Assembly: GCA_027924585.1 (NCBI GenBank)
Contig: BSBM01000636.1
Coordinates: forward strand, 6,526,001-6,590,000
Reading direction: 5' to 3'
DNA: 64,000 nt
Source of the DNA: Larix kaempferi
Taxonomy: Eukaryota > Streptophyta > Pinopsida > Pinales > Pinaceae
Positions 57,779 through 64,000 of the stretch are shown here, piece by piece. A program made the translations under genes and the position numbers. Under the pieces are notes generated by a model. That model was not told where the DNA came from, searched no databases, and saw only the letters and a program-made list of their open reading frames with translations. Every line of letters starts with the position of its first letter. Positions within the stretch are counted from its first letter, which is position 1.

Positions 57779-58680
57779 CTACATCATGCCAAGCTTGTCC
57801 TTGAAGTACTCAAAATTCACTCTTGACAGAGGCTTGGTCATCACATTGGATGTATGCTCGTCCGTTGCAATATACTGGAGCTTCACTGCTCCCTTCTGTA
57901 CCATATCAAAAATGTAATGGTACCTGATCACGATATGCTTGGAATTGTCATGAAACATTGGGTTCTTAGACAACTTCATGCAACTCTGGTTGTCATAGAA
58001 AATAAAATTCACCTCTAACTCGAGATCAAACAACCCTACAATTAACTTTCGAAGCCACATTACTTCATTGCGAGCTGAACATGTTGTAATATATTCTGCC
58101 TCGGCTATACTGAGTGCCACACTAGTCTGCCTCCTACTGAACCAGGAAATCATGGATGATCCCAAACTGAAGAAACATCCTGAAGTACTCTTTATGTCTG
58201 TGACACTACTGGCCCAATCTGAAGCATCATAGACTTGCAGGATAATATTCTGATCTGACACATATTTGATTCCATAATCAAGTGTACCCTTCAGGTATCT
58301 CATCACATGCTTTGCCGCAATAAGGTGAACACGTCTCGACTTGACCATGTACTGACTCAAAGTGTTCACCGCAAAGCATATATTAGTTCTATCAATGAAC
58401 CAATCATTAGCAACTTCAAGTTTGATGCCATCAGTGTGGCCATGGCCTTACAATCCAACATCCCAAATCTCTTCAAGATCTCCACAACATATTTTCCTTG
58501 GCTAAGGAAAATCTTATCTAGACTCTTCCACACCCTCTAGACCTAAGAAATAGTGCATCATACCTAGGTCTTCCATATCGAACTCCGTGACAAGTTTCTT
58601 CTTAGTTTCTACAATGAGCTTCTCATCTCCTGTTAGAAATAGGTCATCTATATATAGTATCAATATCACTGGATTCCCAT
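57779..58680 (-). pseudogene. copia 2 pol fragment (RT end and RNase H)
   Basis: From 58680 inward: WINGNPVILILYIDDLFLTGD (YIDD active site), DLGMMHYFLGLE, then a frameshift near 58520 into WKSLDKIFLSQGKYVVEILKRF, a second shift and a few stops, and the long open frame 58369-57779. That frame carries RNase H motifs (YLKGTLDYGIKY, DWASSVTD, STSGCFFSLG, ALSIAEAEY, YDNQSCMKLSKNP, KHIVIRYHYI, HTSNVMTKPL) and ends at the usual KLGMM-stop. The RNase H is nearly complete. Family: plant Ty1/copia. Confidence 0.88.
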
Positions 58681-59268
58681 TAATCCACATCACAGTTGGC
58701 ATTGTTGTCGAATGCTAACATCGGCTGCGACAAGTCATCGATGTCGATACAAATTCGACAAGTTTTGACGACATGACTTCGACAAACTTAGCAACTACGA
58801 TAGGTTCTGATTTTGACACAACTCCAATAAGTCTTGACTTCGACATACTATGACACACTTCGCACCTTCAGCATGTTTAGAAACCTCACAATTTCGCGAC
58901 ATTGACATGCGACCAACGACTATCGAACTTTGATAGACTGTCTCTCTGTCTTCCAATCGACTGTAACGGTTGAACTATTGAACCGTTCTAACTTCTTCTT
59001 TGTAACTCAACGTAACGGGAAGGCACCCAAGCATCTCAAAATTCTATATAAGCATGTATAATATTGTAACATACATCAATCTATCTGTTTACAACTAATA
59101 GAGAAGAACAATTCGCATTCCTGCATATTGTCTGTGTGTATTTGTGTTTATCTGTGTAGTGTAATCCTGCTTTCTCTCATTCTGCTTCTTAAGCTTCCGC
59201 CATAACAGAGCCGATTCATTTCGTCGAACTGTTTTCCCCCTCGTGCTTACTGGACACGACCTGGATCA
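58681..59268 (+). repeat. 5' LTR of the gypsy element
   Basis: Starts TAATCCACATC (TG changed to TA; the 3' LTR has TGATCCACATC) and ends ...CTGGATCA just before the PBS. The first 200 bp hold many copies of TTCGACA/CGACA. Differences from the 3' LTR are mostly CG to TG or CA. A TATATAAGC box (about 59042) lies in the middle. Confidence 0.87.
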
Positions 59269-59269
59269 T

Positions 59270-59282
59270 TGGTATCAGAGCA
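59270..59282 (+). other. primer-binding site of the gypsy element
   Basis: TGGTATCAGAGCA, complementary to the 3' end of initiator methionine tRNA, one base after the LTR end. Confidence 0.9.
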
Positions 59283-59339
59283 CTCAACTTTGTTCGTGCT
59301 TAAGTTCTACGTATACACTTCTCTCGAAGTTACCGACTT

Positions 59340-62300
59340 ATGCCGGTTCAAACTCGCTCTCAATCTCAGCAATCCATGAAGACGCTAATGACAGAAGAAA
59401 CAGACGATAGGCATGCAACCGATGAGACAACACAACTTATTGAGCAAGCTATGGCTCGGTAACGAACTGAAATGTTCTCCCAGTTCAATGAAATTCTTAT
59501 GTGATTTGCTTCGACATCCGGAGGATTTTCGACAAGAACTCACTCCGATAAAATCAGCCCCTTCAAAGTGCAAATGAATTTGTACATACCGAATCTTGAA
59601 GGAAAGATTGACGCGGAATCCGTCGATAATTGGGTAATACAATTGGAATCCTATTATGCTGTGAATCAACTCTCAGAAGATGAAAAGATCACCATTGCAT
59701 CCTTAAAGATGTCAACATCTGTGAACTGCTGGTGGGAGAACCTCTCGACAAAGATGGAGAAAAGCGGAGACCCCATCGACACATGGGATAAATTAGTCTA
59801 ACACATCTGAAAGGAATTTTACTTGCCCAAATACCTCGAGCAGCAGTATAAGAAGTGGAAACAGCTAAGGCAATGGAAATACCAATCAATACAGAGTTAC
59901 ACCGACGAGTTATACCGACTCATGGCTAGACTTGGCATCCAAAAAGAAGTGAAATTGCTTGTTCTGATGTACATCAGCGGATTGTCCTAGTACATCCAGC
60001 AGGAGATGGAATTTCTGACTGTCAATACGCTTACAGATGCATTCCACTACGCCAACAAGATGGAAACCAAGTAGAAAGGGAAAGCACACTTCACGACAAA
60101 GCCGACATCAAGACGACCACCTGACAAGAAGGCACTATCCGAATTCGACAAGTCGAAATATTCTCAGCTGCAACCACCAAATCCAGATCACGACAATAAG
60201 TCTTTTCATAAGAGGGAACATAGAAAAAAACCACTGACTGTAAAATGGTGCGATTACCGCCACTCATATTGGCATGATACATTTGAATGCAAAGTTCGAA
60301 AGACATTTTTTATGAAAGTGTCGACCTCCGACGCATTCGAAAAGACGGAGGAAGAATCTGATCCAGATGCAATGACCCTTTTGACATTGACCACTCCAGG
60401 AGCCTCGACTATCGTCGACGAGGAGGAATGAGAATGCCTGTTCCATACACAGATATGGGTCCAGAGCAACCCATTACATCTGATTGTGGACAACGGTAGC
60501 CAGAAAAACTTCATTTTTGAAGATATTGTAAAGAAACTAGGTCATGTTGCCACTCTGCATCCTCAGCCTTACAACATCGATTGGATGAAGGATGGACAAG
60601 AACTACAGATCACTTGACAATCTAAGCTCACCTACTTCATAAATCCTTTTGAATATGAAGTACTCTACGATGTGGCACCACTCTCCGTAGCCGACACCCT
60701 GTTTGGGAAACCTTACCTCTGGGATAGACATGGAAGTTATTAGTCATGACCTCAGAAGGTGATTGTCAGAATCCAAAATCGATGGTTCAACATACTATAG
60801 TGTCAACCTACACCAACGATTGCACTGATATCTACCAAACAGATGAAGAAGCTCATCAATCGTGCTCATAAGTTCGCATTAATCATGATCAAGCCGCAAC
60901 ATTCTAAGAATACCACAGCGACAAGTCGAGTCACCGACCAATGTAGCTCTCGACATAAGTAGCAAGTTGATCATATTCTTGATGAGTACCAGAACCTCTT
61001 TCAATCTCCCGATGGAGTACCTCAACATTGTCAGGTAAAACACTCCATTGAACTTGTTACTGGTTCTTCTTTGCCTAACGCATTTGTTTACAGAAGATCC
61101 ATTCTCGAAAATGAAGAGATTCACAGACAAATCCAAGAATTAATCGACAAAGGTCATATCCGCCCCAACTCCTCTCCTTGTGGAAGTCCAGTTGTCCTAG
61201 TTCCGAAGAAAGACGGGACTTGGTGCATGTGCATAGACTACAGAGCTCTCAACAAAATTTCAGTAAAGAATCACTATCCTCTGTCACGGATAGACGAGCT
61301 CATCGACTATCTGAAAGGTGCTAAATTATTTACTAAGGTCAAACTCAAGTTGGGATACCATCAGATTCCAATCGAGCCCTCAAATGTGTGGAAAAATTCT
61401 TTCAGGACCAAGGAAGGATTGTTTGAATGGTTAGTCATGCCTTTTATCTTAACCAATGCACCTGCGACCTTCATGCGACATATGGATAACCTTCTTCGAC
61501 CTTTCATCGTCAAATGGGTCATTTTCTATCTCGACGACATAATGATTTCCAGTCGTTCATGGGAAGAACATGTCGGACATATTTGACAAGTCCTCGACAC
61601 TCTCCAACAACATCGAATCTATCTGAACATGGACAAGTTCTCTTTTGTGATGACCAACATCAAATATTTGGGGTATGTAATTGACTCTGCAAGCATTCAC
61701 GTTGATCCAGACAAAGTACAGATCCTCAAAGATTGGCCCATTCCTAGAAGCATTCAAGAACTAAGAAGTTTTCTTGGTTTGGCGAATTTCTATCGATGAT
61801 TCATACTTGGCTTCAGTCACATAGCTTGGCCCTTGAATCGGTTGACGAAGGGAAGTGGGAAAACTGTCTTCCAATGGACAACAACACATCAAGCAGCTTT
61901 TGAACAGCTCAACCACAAGCTTTGCACTGCACCAGTACTTGTGTTACCTGATTTGCATCAGCCCTTTGAGATTGAGACGGATGCATCAGACGATGCCTTG
62001 GGCGCAGTGATCACTTAGTCTGGTCACCCAGTCTCTTTTCATTCCAAGACTTTTAACAACATAGTTAGAAGATACTCGACGTAGGAAACGGTCATTCCCA
62101 CTGATCACAAGCCTCTACAGTTCGCTCCGACACAATCAAAGTTGTAGACAAACCGAAAACTCAAGTGGATTAATTACCTACAACAATTCTAGTTGGTGAT
62201 TAAGTATCAGAAAGGTAAAGTTAACGCCGTCGCCAATTTGCTCAGTCGACCACCCATTACTCTCCTTCTGACAGTGATGAGTATGCAAGGATATGGCACG

Positions 62301-63758
62301 ACCACTTGGCCACAGTTGTATGCGGATGACAATGAATTCTCAGCATTATATCGATAGTTACAGACTAACAAGTCATCGACCTCCAACTATTTCATGAAAG
62401 ACACCTTGCTATACAAGCTTGGACAACTTTGTGTACCAACCGGTGAGCACCAACATCAGCTCATTTGGGATGCGCACTACAACAAGACTGCATGACACTT
62501 TAGAGTAGCAAAGACACTTGCTATTTTGCAGAAGTATTTCTTTTTTCCTACACTTAAATCCGACGTCAACAAGTACATTTGATCATGCATGGTTTGTGCC
62601 ATTGCTAAACCACCTAATTGACGACAAGGATTGTACACACCTCTGCCAGTTCCTAGTCGACCATGGGAATATGTTTCTATGGACTACTTGATGAGTTATC
62701 CTTCTACCAAACATCAACATGACGCGATATTAGTAGTAGTCGAACGATTTTCCAAGATGGCCATTCTCATACCATGCAATAATACCACGACAATGCAACA
62801 TACCGCTCAACTCTTCTTTACACATGTTTGGAAACACTTTGGTTTACCAACGACCATCATTTCCAACCGACATGCCAGATTCGTCAGCATCTTTTGCAAA
62901 ACCCTTTGGCAACAGCTAGACACACGACTCTCATTGTCGACAGCTTTCCATCCTCAGACAGAAGTTGATAATCGCTTGGTCATACAACTGCTTTGCATAT
63001 ACAACCACAAGCATCGACACACATGGGATGAAAGTCTTCCATACATTCAACACAACTATAATAGTGCTCAACACAGATCTACAGGAAAGAGTCTGTTTGA
63101 GATATATTATGGATTTCAACCCTCAGTGCCTATCGACTTGATCGGCTCCTCGACACAGTCGAGCGACACCGACTACAAGCAGCGAGAAGTTGACAAAGAA
63201 GTCAAGTTTCAAGAACAGATTTGTGACATCCACCGACAAGCACATGACATGTTGCACAGAGAAAACGAGAAAGCTAAGGCCCGACACGATAAGCATCGTA
63301 TCCCTCATTGATTCCAAATTGGGGATAAGGTTTGGTTACATATTAAGAAGGAGCGCTTCACTGGTCCTTTCAAGAAGCTCAAACCTTTGCGATATGGTCC
63401 ATATAGTATTCTTCAGCAAATTGGAAAAAATGCTTTCCAGCTCGACATTCCTGTGTGCCTTAGTCTACATCATGTCTTTAATGTGGATCTACTTCGACCA
63501 TACCATGCACCACTATTGGAACAGAACGACTTGCAAACAACAGAACCCGAAGACATCCATCTAGATGTTTAGGAGCCTCTTCCTTGTGACACCATCATGG
63601 GACGACGAGTAGGCCTTACAAGGACGAACACAATTCCCTTGTTTCATGTTTCCAAAGTTGTCCAACTCTCATCTCAAGGAAAGTGGTACTCTATTACTGA
63701 AATAACCGACAAGTTTCCTCACCTTCGTGAGCAAACAATGAGGACCATTGTTTCTTAA
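59340..63758 (+). pseudogene. gypsy gag-pol polyprotein, one frame with many nonsense codons
   Basis: ATG 59340 to TAA 63756-63758, all in one frame (1,472 codons). Gag is about residues 80-290 (NWVIQLESYY, WWENL); the knuckle near residue 304 has its second Cys as Arg (C-DY-R-HSYW-H-DTFE-C). Protease is DNG at 384 where DSG is expected. RT includes KDGTWCMCIDYRALN, YHQIPI and YLDD at 730. RNase H has ETDASDDALGAV at about 880 and an in-frame deletion before TDHKPLQF. Integrase has H-x-H/CMVC and SMDY at 1115, but SNRH for SDRD and EVDNR in place of GQTER, so two of the three catalytic acids are lost. The C-terminal EPLPCDTIMGRR...KWYSITEI segment resembles a degenerate chromodomain. About 24 stops: TAG and TGA in equal number, two TAA. 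Confidence 0.92.
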
Positions 63759-63767
63759 GGAAGGAGG
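63757..63767 (+). other. polypurine tract of the gypsy element
   Basis: AAGGAAGGAGG, three bases before the TG of the 3' LTR, overlapping the polyprotein stop codon. Confidence 0.85.
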
Positions 63768-63769
63768 TC

Positions 63770-64000
63770 TGATCCACATCGCAGTTGGCATTGTTGTTGA
63801 ATGCTAACATCGACTGCGACAAGTCATCAATGTCGATACAACTTAGACAAGTTTCGACTCAACATGACTTCGACAAACTTAGCAACTTCGACAGGTTTCG
63901 ATTTCGACAAAACTCCGACGAGTCTTGACTTCGACATACTGGGACACACTCCGCACCTTCTACATGTTCAACAACCTCACAGTATTGCGACATCGACAAT
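63770..64000 (+). repeat. 3' LTR of the gypsy element, clipped by the window end
   Basis: TGATCCACATCGCAGTTGG...; first 231 bp of the LTR, matching 58681-58912. Rich in TTCGACA. It retains more CG dinucleotides than the 5' LTR at several aligned sites. Confidence 0.87.

Larger units (their letters stand above)
56340..58680 (-). mobile_element. copia 2, 3' half of a Ty1/copia element, cut by the gypsy insertion
   Basis: Minus strand: RT end with YIDDL, RNase H to its natural stop, an 820-bp untranslated region with minisatellites, a polypurine tract and an intact 3' LTR. The 5' part is missing from the window because a gypsy element starts at 58681, inside the RT codons; the rest of copia 2 should lie beyond 64000. 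Confidence 0.85.
58681..64000 (+). mobile_element. gypsy element (Ty3/gypsy), full-length but for the clipped 3' LTR
   Basis: LTR 58681-59268, PBS, one polyprotein frame 59340-63758, PPT, 3' LTR from 63770 to the window edge. Domain order gag, protease, RT, RNase H, integrase is that of Ty3/gypsy. It interrupts copia 2. The whole coding region keeps a single frame but has about 24 stop codons, so it is inactive. Confidence 0.92.

Overview
This window reads as intergenic DNA from a large, repeat-rich plant nuclear genome. The plant signals are L1-type LINEs carrying a C-terminal RNase H, copia and gypsy elements primed by tRNA (tGGTATCAGAG and TGGCRCCGTTG-type sites), a CACTA (TNP2) transposase, a tRNA-derived SINE and very AT-rich spacers. 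I saw no convincingly intact host gene, rRNA or functional tRNA. The density of old, nested, stop-ridden retroelements would fit a conifer or another large-genome seed plant. That placement is inference; no marker in the sequence fixes the species.

Layout. 0.2-7.65 kb: a full-length but dead LINE (called LINE-A copy 1, + strand) with a 17-bp target-site duplication (TSD) and a foldback element inside its ORF2. 7.67-7.82 kb: a short oligo-A retroinsertion at the same target. 8.6-10.7 and 17.7-18.06 kb: a second LINE family (LINE-B) plus an AT-rich arm, split by LINE-A copy 2 (10.70-17.71 kb, - strand, 12-bp TSD). 18.2-23.8 kb: a decayed copia element (+) with a SINE in its leader, fused to a scrap of gypsy reverse transcriptase. 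23.9-27.1 kb: a second LINE-B plus AT-rich arm. 27.4-34.8 kb: a CACTA-like region with three blocks of GCACYGGTGC-type motifs, a multi-exon minus-strand frame, a plus-strand SET-domain frame and a TNP2 transposase remnant. 36.1-40.07 kb: about 4.5 copies of an 880-bp higher-order tandem repeat. 41.77-50.13 kb: a LARD-type LTR element with 3.1-kb LTRs and a gag-only interior, inserted near the 3' end of a third LINE-B copy (50.1-53.8 kb). 53.8-56.3 kb: nothing recognised. 56.34-58.68 kb: the 3' half of a second copia element (-). 58.68-64.0 kb: a gypsy element (+) inserted in that copia; its 3' LTR runs off the window.

How it fits together. The insertions are serial: LINE-B carries LINE-A and the LARD, LINE-A carries the foldback element, and copia 2 carries the gypsy element. 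Every retrotransposon open reading frame is broken, so nothing here is likely to move by itself. The most unusual items are the SET-domain frame beside the CACTA transposase, the motif blocks around the divergent gene pair, the 880-bp satellite, and the gypsy polyprotein. That polyprotein keeps one frame for about 1,470 codons while its roughly two dozen stops look like methyl-cytosine deamination.
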